NCBI RefSeq assembly: GCF_008831285.2
Contig: NC_045144.1
Location: 15,737,858-15,797,857, forward strand
Source: Nymphaea colorata
Taxonomy: Eukaryota > Streptophyta > Magnoliopsida > Nymphaeales > Nymphaeaceae
Direction: 5' to 3'
DNA length: 60,000 bases
Shown here in pieces: positions 49,898-59,398 of the stretch (position 1 is the stretch's first letter; every line of letters starts with the position of its first letter). The notes under the pieces were generated by a model, which was given only the letters and a program-made list of their open reading frames with translations, was not told the origin of the DNA and ran no database searches. Both the position numbers and the translations under genes were made by a program.

Positions 49898-52800
49898 TAC
49901 AGTGAAAACTGGATATGTGGTTTTGGTATCATTCATAAACACATTTGTACACGTAATATGCACATTTAGATCATATCCATAGATAACTTGGTTAAGCCAA
50001 CCTTCGACTTGGCCAAAACTCGGACGATTTGGCCTAGTCATCCCTTGACTCGGCCTAGTCATGGCAATTCCTGGTTTTCCATTTTTTTTGACGAGGAAGA
50101 GGACTGAGTCAACTTGGTTGACTTGGCTGGCTTTTAAACATTGCATGTGTTAAAGGTGACTAAGCTAATGAATACTACTTCAAGAAATAAAGTCCTAAAG
50201 GAAAAAATAAAATTAAGGGAAAAAGAAAAAACCTTTCTAAATCAAATAAATGCTTACTCTTTTTCATCTTCTTGCTCCAATATGTCACAAAGCAATGCTC
50301 GAAACGTCTCATAGAACTCTACAACGGCAGAAAGCATGTAATCATCTGATTTGATCTTCTTAAATAGCCTTTCATCTAGCTTCCCTTTGAAATCCTTGGC
50401 CATTTCTATTGCAGCAGGTATCTGTTGCACAAAAATGAGAATGCCTTTAATATGAAAGTTAAAAAAATAACAGAGAAAAAATTAATGTTCAAATGATGAT
50501 ACGAAAAATTGACATTCAAATATTGATACCTTACTGACAAGAAGAAAAGGAGGCCACTGTACAACAGAGACAGCCCTTGGAGGATATGGTACAAGCAATA
50601 GATCACGCTCCCTATAGTGGCAAAAATACTAGGCTTAATAAAATCAACAACAGCATCAGCAGTAGTAATAGTGATATTACTCATAGAAGCTACTATGCAA
50701 GTTAAGAAAAACAAGATGTTTCTGCATATTGAGAAACTTAACTTATTACTGATCAGATCCTCATCACGCAAGCAATATATGAACTCATTCCACATATACT
50801 GGAATTTTGCAACCTTCTTCCGTTCTTCCTGAAAAGAAACATGGCATGGTACTTTTAGATTCTAATATACCGTGGACAAGATACATACAAGTGTCTAAGA
50901 ACAGGGTGCACATTTCTTCTATTGTGAATGCATTGAATGTAAATAGATTAGGTTGGGCTCTAGAAGTCATTCTCATATTACTGTTTCAGAATTTTTAAAA
51001 AGAACAGACGAGTACCATGTTTTCTCTATTATCATCTTCATTCTTTGGCACAAGACATTCATTGAAAACAACTGGCACAGAACCAAATCTTGACCGCAAC
51101 ATCCCAAGAGTCCGGATCTAATGAGAAGCATAAAACATTCCAGATCAGTGAGAAGAAATTGGAAAAAATTAATGCAGCTTTAAGTGCAGAAGCGGTTGCA
51201 AACCAATAAAGCAATCCAACCCTATGGAGAAAAATTAACGAAGCAAAAGGAGATGCTCATAAAGGCTACACGAAATTACACATTAAGAGCTTCCATCTTC
51301 AAGAAAATCTTATTAATAGAAAAACAAACATGTGCACAGGTCCAAGGTAACCCAAAAAAAGCATGATGTACCAACCTCACCAAGGTGACTAAAAGCACCA
51401 CGAATGCCTCCGAATATTGTTGAGAAAATGGCATACCATATCTGTGCATCCATAAAATAAACCTGGCAAAGAAGTAAAGTGAATATCAAGCAAGAAAAAA
51501 TAAGAATGAAATATGACAGCATAAGTATGAAGGTTACTTTCATACCCACAGAAACATACCAAGATAATTGGTGCCCATATGGAGATCACAACACCTATGT
51601 TATGCTTCACTGCATGTTCGAGCAAATTAGCCAAAAGCTTTTGTAAAATAATGGAACATAAAAAAACATATGCTGATATAAAATTACCATTTGGAAAAAA
51701 TTCGTGCCACTCATAATTGCCAATTCCCATGCCAATAATTATCCTAGTTGGGTCAATCAATGGTTGGATCTGCCAGAAACAACTTAATTATGACCATCCA
51801 ATTTTCAAAGGGATACAACACTGGAAGAAAGCTTTCATTTTGTGTGTTACACCTTTAAACTTGCACACATGTATTCTGACAAGCATTCCAACAAAAGAAA
51901 GTTGAGAAAACAAGCATGCTGGACAGCACACATTTTTCATATGCTGACCTGTAGATGCTGCTTTCTATGGTTGTGATAGTGGCACTTCTATATAAAGTAA
52001 GACAACTGAACAATGGTTCCCACATGGTTATAGCTGATGAAGCGTTGCTAACAGCATGAGTATGGAGACTCCACATCTAATTTTGACTATTTGAACAAAT
52101 GGGCATCATGACCTTGATGCAGATGTAAGAATGAGATAAAATGCAGGTATCCTTGACATGAGACATTCCACATGAATTAGGATGCAAGAACAAGTTTGTG
52201 TGTGTGCACAAATGTGTATGTTTCCATACATAAGACATTCCACATGAATTAGGATGCAAGAACAAGCTTGTGTGTGTGCACAAATGTGCATGTTTCCATA
52301 ATGTGAGCATGTGTATGTGGGTGTGTGTATGTATTTCTGTGCTGGTGCATGTATGTTAGCATGCATCATGAATGTGCATGCATTGGCATGCATCAGTATG
52401 TAAAAGCTGCACAAGCTTGCCCAGCTGAACTATAAAGTATATACAGTGAAATGAAATTTTTACAATTTTATGGACAAAGATCGCTGATAGTACTTAATCA
52501 AAATCCACGGCTTTAAGAATATTCAAATAGGAAAAACAGATGACAAAATGATAAATGCTAAATGCTAATAAAGAAAACAGCATATGCTAGATCCCAGTTA
52601 CCACCTCTACATAGTAGCTGAACGCTAGTTTGCTGATGAGCAATAGAATCCAGAAGAGTGTGTACCTGATAAAACAATAACAAGAATAAGAAGGAACAAC
52701 ATAACAGCTGCAGCATGTAAAGTCCATAAAAGAAAATTTGAAGAGACAAGGAGACTTACTTGAGAAGTGACACCATACTCTCATGCATGCCCCTTCCAAC

Positions 52801-55800
52801 GTACAACTTTGACTAAAGTCAAGCAGAAGAAGAATGTTAAGCCAAATAGAGATCAATTGATCATCATTTGCAAAATATTGCAGGAAAGACAAACCTGTGC
52901 CCACCACAACAAGAAAACAATGATTCGCCAATTTGACCGCTCCAAGGCTCTCTGAAGAAGCGGAACCATAAACAGGATAGCAGCTAAGATATTGGGTATT
53001 AAATAAATTGCTACAAGAAGACCATATAATGACTGGCTTTTAAAGCTGCTAGTCCAACTGCTGAAAAGTCTGACCAGCCCGGTTGGATTATCCCATGAAG
53101 CACCATAGCTAAATGGAAGCACCACCGCCCAAACAGCTGCCACCACAAGCTTAAGGATGTATCTTAATATTTGTGAGAAGGACATGCTTCCCCAAGCCTT
53201 CCAGCAAAGAACTATATCCAGTAGTGCTGCAATTTATAAAATCAATGAAGTCATAGAATAAATTATTAGCATGACAAAGATGTAAAAACATCACTAAGGA
53301 TGGTCAGACCTTGAACAGTCCCAGATAAAAAATAGCAAGGTCACATGCAGAATGAAAGGCAATAACAATCTCCTTGTCATCAATGAAGTTTGGCCTGAGA
53401 CAAGAACACTTTGCATCCTAACCTTGACATAAGAAGCAAACTAAATCATTATTCAGAAAATCATGTCCTTAAACCCAAAATGTTCAATTAGACACTTTTC
53501 TCTTGTCTTTCCAAGTTATATTAAGTTCAAACATTCAATCCGTAAGTTTTGATTTCTTTCAAATTAGCATATCCATGAAAAGTAAGTTTGATAAAGCCTT
53601 AGTAAACAGGGTCCTTATGCGTGCTCAAACTTGTTAACTCCAGAATTTAGAAATTAGAAAGTGAAAGCAGAAGTGTGATCTTGATTGTTTAATTACATTG
53701 CTGCAGATTAGGGGAAAACACAAGCTAGCTAGAGTTTGGCTGCTTGTTCTTGTATTATTATTATGGCTAGAGATCAGCTTGCCCAGCAGAATCATGCTCG
53801 TGTTTGTGGAGTTTGGCATAGCTGAGTTGAGCTTAACATATTTTTCTTTTCTTGGGCAAAGCAAGAAAAAATAGCATGGGAGCCAGAGTAACCACCTTAG
53901 AGCTTGATTCAGAGATTATAAGTGCAGCTCAGGTTTGAGTTGCTCAAATCCATTAAGAACCCTACATGTAACTTTACAAAAATATCCAAAGCTATCACAT
54001 TAATGTCCAATTTTTAGGATACTGTAATCCAAAATTTGGAAGAATCAAACTAATATGAACTGGATAAAGTAAGGAGACCATCCTGATCTGGGATAATTAA
54101 TGGTAACTGAAACTTGAACTGAAATGGTGATGTCGCAACTCATAATTATACCCATCTTGGCACCAACTTCGTTCAATTCAAACCCTCTTCATCCGTCTAT
54201 CACTGAGATGACTCTGAACTGCATTTGTACCACTATCATAAATGTCATTTTGGATTTATTTTCTATGGTATTAACTAAGAAGTCTATCATTCTTCGAAAA
54301 ATCTGAGGAATTCAATATATATATATATATATATTAATGGGAAATTTTATGAAAATTCAAATTTTCTTTTCTACCATTGTCCTTACAAGAATGATGATAA
54401 AAATTTAATAGTTACTAAAATTAAAACAGACTTAAAGGTTCAAAAATGCTAACATTTTCTGGAAAAAAAAAATTATACTTTAATTTTTATTTATTTTTCA
54501 AAATATTTTAATTTCATACTTTTTTGTGCTTTCATTATTTTCCTGTTTTGCATTTCTTAAAATGCCTTCATTTCTAATGGTGGTTCATTCATGCTGTTAT
54601 GGTATTACTGTGCATTGCTTCATAATAGGAAATGTCACCTCACATTCATGTGTAATCAATGTTGTCAGCATTGTACAAGGGTTAGTGGAGGTTTACATTG
54701 CTATGTCATAAGAGTCTACTTCTTAGCTTAGGTTTTTTTCCATTTAATCAACTTGCTAACTTCTACTCCTACTAGATTTATACGTCATAACCTATTAGCA
54801 GTAGAAGTAGCACGTAGTTGCTACTTCAAGGAGATCCAACACGGTTGACACTTGGGACTTCCTGCAACTAGCTGATAGAGCTAGACTTTTACTACATTCA
54901 AACATGAGTGTTAGATTTAGTTGCTTTGACAAAGATTTTAAGTGCATTCATGTCATACTTCAAGAGAACACTAAAACTTTCACTCTAAAAATTGTTTTTG
55001 TTAAACCTTATTTCTCTATTTAGTGAAATATTCCATACTTCTTAAATGTAACAATTGCATTTTGTGTTTTATGAGTTTATGGATCGCCCCAAATTTTATC
55101 ATAAAGGTCTCAGCATCCATGACCGTTTAACTATAAAAACAGTACATGTACCTTGCAGAAAATTTAGTATTGAAGCCGTAATGAATATGCTTGAAACACT
55201 TTTCACTACATTTTGTTGAGACAATGCCATCAATGGGCCCGAAGAGTTCCAAGCAATGATTATCATAGCCTGAGAATGCAGATTGTTCAGCATAGTTAGG
55301 ATATATATGCAGGTTAAAAGCCCTCTCCTTACTTTCTACGTTTAAGAGCTAGAGAATTTATAGCAAAAGAAAATGAACTGTCACACCTGAAGCGCCAATA
55401 TGAAAAAAATCCAGAGCCGATCAAAACTTCTAAAAAGATGCCAGAAGGTGCGAACTTCAACAAAATTTGTTTTTGGCTTTCTCTGCCTAACTTCATCTGC
55501 GTAATCCTGAAGATATAAAAGAATCCTAACAAATACATTAGCAAAAGACAGTAAAAAGAAGAAAGAAAGAGGAGAAAGAAGAAGAATAATAAATAAAGAA
55601 AAAAATGGAAGAAGAAAAAAGGAGAAAAAAAACTTTTCAAGACCATTCTTTAAATTGTGTGCCGAAGTATTCACTTCTAGGCTGTTCACCAGCTGAGATT
55701 TTGAGCCAATATTGGTCAGCTCAAACTCCAATTGAGGTAGAGTGTAGTCCCTCGAGCTTGACTCGAGATAGCCAAGCAAGTGATTTGAAGTGAAGACCTA

Positions 55801-58800
55801 TTTCTTTACAATGGCAAAGAGGACGCCCTATTCCCTAGAAGAACTATTGTAATAACACTGTGAAAAATATAGTACATAAAAATTTTAAATGAGCTCCGTA
55901 GAGCCTAAACAAGCCTTAGCTAGCTTGGCTCGAGCTAAACTTGTTAAGAAAAGTAAGTTTAGGTTTTGACTGAAACTTGACTTGTCCATTAAGTAGTTTG
56001 ACTCGGTCTGCCCTCCAATTTAGAGCCTAGTAAAGAGATGCCACTCAGTGATTAGGGACGTCTAGTGGGGGCTTTTGACTACATAGGTGTCTGGCTGCAG
56101 TTCTTCATAAACCTCAAATTTTTTAGCACATTGATTTTGTCTGTCCACTTACTTTACTAGCTTATCAATTAACAAGAACAGTGTTGCTAAATTGGTGTGC
56201 ATTGGCCCAACTCAGGCTATTCAGCACCTTTCCTTTATGGGTCGATACAGACTCAATAAAGGCCGTATTGCTACATGTTGTGCATTACAGCCTGCTTTGC
56301 CAATATGAGCAGAACATTAATAAAAATAAAAATAAAAAAGAAACATTATTTTCATGACGACCAATATGTAAGAGCCAATATGGCCTATACACGTTATCAT
56401 TTAGGCTTCTGATAGAAGACGGAATTGGACTTTTACAACATTGAATAAGATGCTCAACTGACACATTCTTGTAGATGTAAGAAATCATTATCCCTGCCTC
56501 GGTTGAATGCCTAATGATTTGTTCCATGAAGCAACTCTTGCCAACATGTTTAATTGTGTGGGTGTGCGTACATGTATGTCTTATCATATAACCAACAGCT
56601 ACGGACAATTCCAGATAACCCTCATCAGGTAGCTTTCAGAAGAATAGGCTTCACAATTTATAATTCCAGCACTAGGGAGAATTTTGCCTTCAAGCAAGAC
56701 CAAGAAGCATAATATGTCTACAATACCAACTTATAAACTTAATAACAGGATTTTGGAAAGTTCGAAGGATTTCTGCTGTCTGCAATTGAGTGGTTGATTA
56801 CCACAAGTAGAAATAGTCAAATAGAAGTTGTAGCATGTCTGCCATTCATTATGGGTATGCTCGACAAACATTAACCTTCATAACTAAGGTTTCCATTTTT
56901 TGGTTGATGATACACATCCCCCTTAAAGAAAACTACTTGCTACCAAAGAAACAAATTCATGCTTTTCCCATTAATCATTTATGATCGAGCAAGAATATGT
57001 CATGCAATTCTAGAAGAAAAAGTCACTCAAAGCAGAACAAAGATTAAAGCGAGAAACTTGCCACATACACATGAGATGGAGTTGCACGCTCCAAAAAACC
57101 CATTACAACTGCAACCAGTACAACTTCTCAAAGAATTGGAGGTTCTCAAGTTTCCTTATCTGACTCATTCACCAGATCTATAAATTACCCATATAGTATT
57201 CTTGTACAGATCCTCCACTAACATAAGTCACATACAATTTATGTATAACATGCAATATTTCATACCATATTATGCAACAAAATATGCATTTTATGCATTT
57301 TTTTGCTGCTTACTTGCAAAAGCTTTTATTCTCTCTTCCTGTTTAGCTGAAACATCTAATTCATAGCTTATTTGGAAAGAGAACAAGAGAAAGGAGGAGA
57401 AGGAGAAGGAGAATCCTAAACAAGAGGCTTTCCAAAATTTTCTTCCCTTCTTCTTTCTCATCCATATCTTCTTCTTCTTTTTTTTTTTAACTACCCCCCT
57501 TTTTCCCCAAATCATCTTCTTATTTTTGTCTTTTTCTCCCTTTCTTCTTGCCTTTCATTTTTTTTCCTTCTTCCTACTTTTTTTCATCTCCTTCTTACCT
57601 TTTGTTCAACCCCATCCCTACCCCAAAACATTTTCCAGTCCCTACCCTAACCTTTCCAGACTAGATTTTAGTAGTTTCCCTTTCAGGAAATTCTGAAATA
57701 GCGCTTTGTGATTTTTTATGATGTTATTAAGTATGTGTAAATGTAATATTAAATTTGATTTTAGTTTGATTTAACTTGATCTGGTTTTACTCAATGAATT
57801 TATCGAATCCATTTAATCTTTGTATGCAAAGCCTACAATACTAGAGTAAAGAAAGCTAACCAGTCTCTTCTATAAGTGAAAAACGGTGCAGATTTGTAAA
57901 AAAAAAAGGTATAACTGTAAAATATTCATTTATAAATCACAAGAAATGTACAAGACAACCACAAAAATATGCAATGGGAAGGGAAAAGAGAAAACTACTT
58001 GGACAACATATTCTACCAGAAAACAGCTAAAATCATGAGAACAAATAACCTACTAACAAACCTCAATCTTATGATCTGAAGTATGAAGAAAAAAGTCAGC
58101 TTTGCGATCCATAGGCCATCCCAACTTGAAACAATGTTCAGACCTAAGAAAATTGAGCAGAGTCCATTTAATCTCAAATTTTAACAGTAATGTTGTCAAA
58201 TGAGAGAAAATAAAAAATTTCAGTATAAACTGGAAATTGTTATAAGAACTATATCAACCAAGAGTTTACCAAAAATATTCATTCAGATCATCATAGTTTC
58301 TCCATTTAGAATGACTTGCAGTACCTGCTGCACTTTTTCGAGCTTCCTTCACATTGAAAAAGCAAAGATATATTCAGACAAAAAATAAAATAAAAAGAGC
58401 CATCCATATAAGGCTTCATCAGTCAATGAATATATCAAAAAGTAGATAACTAAATATTATCTGTGTACGTCCACCTTAATGTTCACCTGATATACATATA
58501 TATAAACATGTATGTAACCTATACATACGTATGCATCCTGTTCAGTCAAAGGCATTAATCAATTCATAGTTGGTCAACCCCATAAAAGAGCTAAGCAGGA
58601 CATGCAGTCATATGAAATCCTAGTCCATTTCAAAAGGGAAGACGGAGAAAACAGTCAAAAGAAAAACAACAATTTATATATCTATCATTGTGAATAATGC
58701 ATAATAAATTGCAAAAATGGTATGTATCATCAAGTATACTAATCATAGAAACACTAAAGTTAATGAATGCGAACAACTAAAACTAAGAGTTTCATCAGAG

Positions 58801-59398
58801 CAAAAGGATATAATTTGCAATTTAACATGAAAAGTCCTCAAAATGTGGCAATCCACAAAGAAAGGTATCATTGCAAGAGGAAGTTAGAGAGAAAGAGAGA
58901 GAGAGAAAGGAGGGGAGGCGGGATTTTAACTCTTCCACTTTTCTATATGAGATAGTAAAAGACAATCAACAAAATGAAAGATGTTTCAAATATGTCCTAG
59001 ATTCCTATGTAGGGAGTGACTATTCATTAGGTTAGGAGCTTGATTTCAGAGTGACCTTATTCCTAAAATTGGTCAATGTGCTGCTAACTCCATCAATTAA
59101 TAATAATTTTGATTTCTAAAGATGCATACATGTAACTTACACAAGATGTCGCCAACAGTCCACATGCACACAGAAGGAGATCCATGAACATAATGCAAAT
59201 GAATATGAACATTTTGGAAATGTGAATGTTGAAAATAAAAGCAATTTGTTTTACAGTTCAGACCTCGCGTATAACATTGTAAATTGGAGTAACAACTTCT
59301 AGTAGAAATGACTCCTCCCCAGTGTACGCAAGCTGCAGATTTTGCCCACTAGCTTGAGAGACATTCCCACATACAAGTCCATTAAGTTCATAGGCCAT
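27762..59398 (-). CDS. CALS7: callose synthase (CALS7/GSL7-like), 5' end beyond window
   Basis: This encodes the C-terminal 1578 residues of a plant callose synthase, a 1,3-beta-glucan synthase of family GT48 that makes callose from UDP-glucose at the plasma membrane. I resolved 32 exons on the minus strand, all with GT/AG junctions and matching phases, and no stop inside. The chain starts at MAYELNGLV (FKS1-type N-terminal domain), passes a first membrane cluster, a cytosolic catalytic region of about 700 residues (glucan synthase domain), and a second membrane cluster. Similarity is best to Arabidopsis CALS7 (for example [38 protein letters not shown]), which deposits callose at phloem sieve plates; CALS6 is the main alternative. 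Roughly the first 300 residues should lie past base 60000. The exons total 4737 bases in 31.6 kb, so the introns, loaded with transposons, dominate. Exon coordinates are in the three segment entries. Confidence 0.93.
29933..51117 (-). CDS. CALS7: callose synthase segment 2: cytosolic catalytic region
   Basis: Exons in transcript order: 51016-51117, 50743-50828, 50530-50611, 50258-50421, 46424-46654, 46229-46352, 46007-46158, 42559-42668, 42356-42475, 42204-42272, 41879-42068, 41030-41141, 34517-34636, 34330-34445, 31919-32002, 30250-30362, 29933-30162. They give residues 400-1134 of the visible part. Hallmarks in order: [152 protein letters not shown] and [20 protein letters not shown]. These are the conserved blocks of the GT48 glucan synthase domain. 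All are present, so the enzyme looks intact. The donor after 50743 is GTTAAG, giving the codon AAG across the junction. Confidence 0.94.
30363..31918. other. callose synthase intron, no features seen
   Basis: A 1.56-kb intron between exons 31919-32002 and 30250-30362. It is AT-rich. Short ORFs on both strands at 30856-31088 are chance frames. No transposon ends identified. Confidence 0.8.
32003..34329. other. callose synthase intron with TTTC microsatellite
   Basis: A 2.3-kb intron between exons 34330-34445 and 31919-32002. It contains a pyrimidine tract with a TTTC microsatellite at about 33588-33617 and a near-repeat of CACAGAATCCAAGTC at 33002 and 33040. No gene inside. Confidence 0.8.
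35047..35720. mobile_element. hAT-like non-autonomous element with 8-bp target duplication
   Basis: The 658-bp element at 35055-35712 begins CAGTGTTATCTGTCG and ends CCTTTCACAACATTG (inverse CAATGTTGTGAAAGG), so the outer bases form an imperfect inverted repeat. It is flanked by TCTATGAT (35047-35054) and TCCATGAT (35713-35720), identical at 7 of 8 positions, as expected for hAT insertion. The left sub-terminal part contains GTATCGTACGATAC-type palindromes at about 35073-35123, and the right part has TACGCGTTACGCTAC. There is no transposase, so it would depend on an autonomous hAT. Confidence 0.8.
35991..36225 (+). repeat. 5' long terminal repeat
   Basis: A 235-bp LTR beginning TGTGGTAACCGG and ending GGTGGCTAACA. 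It contains GGCTATAAATAG at about 36048, a plausible TATA box for the element's transcript. It is highly similar to 39655-39907. Confidence 0.92.
36228..36240 (+). other. tRNA primer-binding site
   Basis: TGGTATGAGAGCC lies two bases after the 5' LTR. It matches the usual plant initiator-Met site TGGTATCAGAGCC except for one base. Confidence 0.85.
36241..37697 (+). other. unassigned left interior of the LTR element
   Basis: About 1.46 kb with only short broken ORFs (up to 93 codons at 37041-37322). It may be a decayed gag region or another captured fragment. Nothing recognisable. Confidence 0.4.
37698..37958 (+). repeat. possible nested solo LTR
   Basis: A 261-bp block begins TGTTGACGTAGC and ends TACAGGCACCAACA. 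It has LTR-like content (CTAAGAGAGAGAG, late T-rich part with CTCTCG). No primer site follows it and no target duplication is seen (GGCAC left, GTCTG right). It differs in sequence from the element's own LTRs, so if real it is a solo LTR of another family. Confidence 0.35.
38118..38515 (+). pseudogene. captured S-formylglutathione hydrolase cDNA fragment
   Basis: Inside the LTR element, about 130 codons follow plant S-formylglutathione hydrolase (esterase D; glutathione-dependent formaldehyde detoxification). The first frame has [45 protein letters not shown] and GVALIAPDT. After a frameshift near 38360 come [19 protein letters not shown], and after another near 38423 [20 protein letters not shown]. 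The match is continuous, with no intron-like gaps, although plant genes for this enzyme are split into several exons, so the source was probably a spliced mRNA. The catalytic GHSMGG region is not found. Two frameshifts show it is dead. This is well supported by sequence; the capture route is inference. Confidence 0.85.
38516..39641 (+). other. unassigned right interior of the LTR element
   Basis: Broken ORFs with protein-like peptides (for example [20 protein letters not shown] at 39343, [17 protein letters not shown] near 39137) suggest one or more further gene fragments, but I do not recognise them. A 20-bp unit ATGGATGACATCTCAGTGA(A) is tandemly repeated at 38884 and 38904. Confidence 0.45.
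39655..39907 (+). repeat. 3' long terminal repeat
   Basis: A 253-bp LTR from TGTTAGTAAACGG to GGTGGCTAACA, directly after the polypurine tract. It is longer than the 5' copy because a 26-bp unit (AAGGTCTTAGTAGGGAGGCA...) is tandemly repeated at 39728 and 39754. Confidence 0.92.
43728..44536. mobile_element. hAT-like MITE, CTATGTCAC ends, 793 bp
   Basis: The element at 43736-44528 begins GCTATGTCACCAAAGTGCGG and ends GACGCACCCTGGTGACTTAG, an imperfect terminal inverted repeat. The flanks GTGAGGGA (43728) and GTGAGGAA (44529) agree at 7 of 8 positions. The left part is a run of GGTGCGGGTGCA words (43757-43815). A palindromic ATT/AAT microsatellite lies at 43864-43914 and a CT microsatellite at about 44239-44262. 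ORFs inside (up to 131 codons) are low-complexity and overlap on both strands, so they are not taken as genes. Confidence 0.75.
44713..45060. mobile_element. related partial MITE copy
   Basis: It begins CTGTCACACAGGTGTGGGGT and continues with GGTGCGGTTG-type words like the element at 43736. A similar GGGTGCGGCAGC occurs near 45040. A matching right end and target duplication could not be found. A TAG microsatellite precedes it at about 44682-44705. Confidence 0.4.
46778..47155. mobile_element. hAT-like MITE, CTAAGTCAC ends, 362 bp
   Basis: The element at 46786-47147 begins CTAAGTCACAAGGG and ends ACTCATGTGACTTAG; the outer 9 bases are a perfect inverted repeat. The flanks CTCTCGAC and CTCTTGAT agree at 6 of 8 positions. 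It includes an AT microsatellite near 47040. It shares its ends with the elements at 19763 and 43736. Confidence 0.7.
47158..47354. mobile_element. GGCGGAGC-ended small element, copy 5
   Basis: It begins AGCGCAGCCAAAAAATTTTC and ends CTGCCTCCGCCCCTAG (inverse CTAGGGGCGGAGGCAG). The interior is AAATTTT-rich like the other copies and contains a GGGGTGGGAATGGCCCC stretch. It sits only a few bases from the MITE at 46786-47147. Confidence 0.45.
49551..50151. mobile_element. hAT-like element with 8-bp target duplication, 585 bp
   Basis: The element at 49559-50143 begins CAAGGTTTTAAAACCCAGTG and ends TGGCTTTTAAACATTG (inverse CAATGTTTAAAAGCCA). It is flanked by CATGTGAT and CATGTGTT, 7 of 8 identical. 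Both halves are rich in GACTCAGTCA/GTTGACTTGG words. The middle holds the AT-GT microsatellite at 49809-49896. No transposase. Confidence 0.78.
49809..49896. repeat. compound AT then GT microsatellite
   Basis: An AT tract of about 35 bases runs directly into about 50 bases of alternating GT, inside the hAT-like element. Such purine-pyrimidine alternation can adopt Z-DNA. Confidence 0.95.
51376..59398 (-). CDS. CALS7: callose synthase segment 1: N-terminal domain and first membrane cluster
   Basis: Exons in transcript order: 59264-59398, 58270-58346, 58062-58143, 55387-55506, 55152-55269, 52895-53226, 52760-52812, 52605-52665, 51688-51769, 51560-51609, 51376-51462. They give residues 1-399 of the visible part. 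The first three carry the conserved YDDLNEYFW and [12 protein letters not shown] motifs of the FKS1-type domain. Next come [20 protein letters not shown] and about six hydrophobic spans (for example [57 protein letters not shown]). [13 protein letters not shown] stands where relatives usually have QPKLY or QPRLY. The exon before 59264-59398, which should end near ...CYIFHH, was not found in 59399-60000. Confidence 0.93.
51770..52604. other. callose synthase intron with a 72-bp tandem duplication
   Basis: An intron of about 0.8 kb between exons 52605-52665 and 51688-51769. It contains the tandem repeat listed separately and GCATG-rich sequence; no gene. Confidence 0.85.
52161..52304. repeat. 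72-bp tandem duplication
   Basis: The unit beginning AGACATTCCACATGAATTAG at 52161 is repeated at 52233 with only a few differences. It lies in a callose synthase intron. Confidence 0.9.
53227..55151. other. callose synthase intron, no features seen
   Basis: A 1.9-kb AT-rich intron between exons 55152-55269 and 52895-53226. A short AT microsatellite lies near 54318. No gene and no paired transposon ends. Confidence 0.85.
55507..58061. other. callose synthase intron, 2.6 kb
   Basis: It lies between exons 58062-58143 and 55387-55506. It includes a purine-rich tract (55545-55630), words similar to the insertion at 19217 (GCTCGAGC types near 55753 and 55930) and a long pyrimidine-rich tract at 57410-57600. 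No gene. Confidence 0.85.
58347..59263. other. callose synthase intron, 0.9 kb
   Basis: It lies between exons 59264-59398 and 58270-58346. It is AT-rich with a GA microsatellite at about 58888-58906. Nothing else seen. Confidence 0.85.

Larger units (their letters stand above)
46655..50257. other. 3.6-kb callose synthase intron with several small transposons
   Basis: It lies between exons 50258-50421 and 46424-46654. It holds the MITE at 46786-47147, a GGCGGAGC-type element at 47158-47354, a partial CTAAGTCAC-ended copy starting at 47825 and the hAT-like element at 49559-50143. No gene inside. Confidence 0.85.

Noticed and set aside
50743-50828. A non-canonical splice site in the callose synthase gene
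   Set aside because: At first the exon seemed to end before a non-GT base; placing the donor at GTTAAG restores both GT and the codon AAG across the junction.
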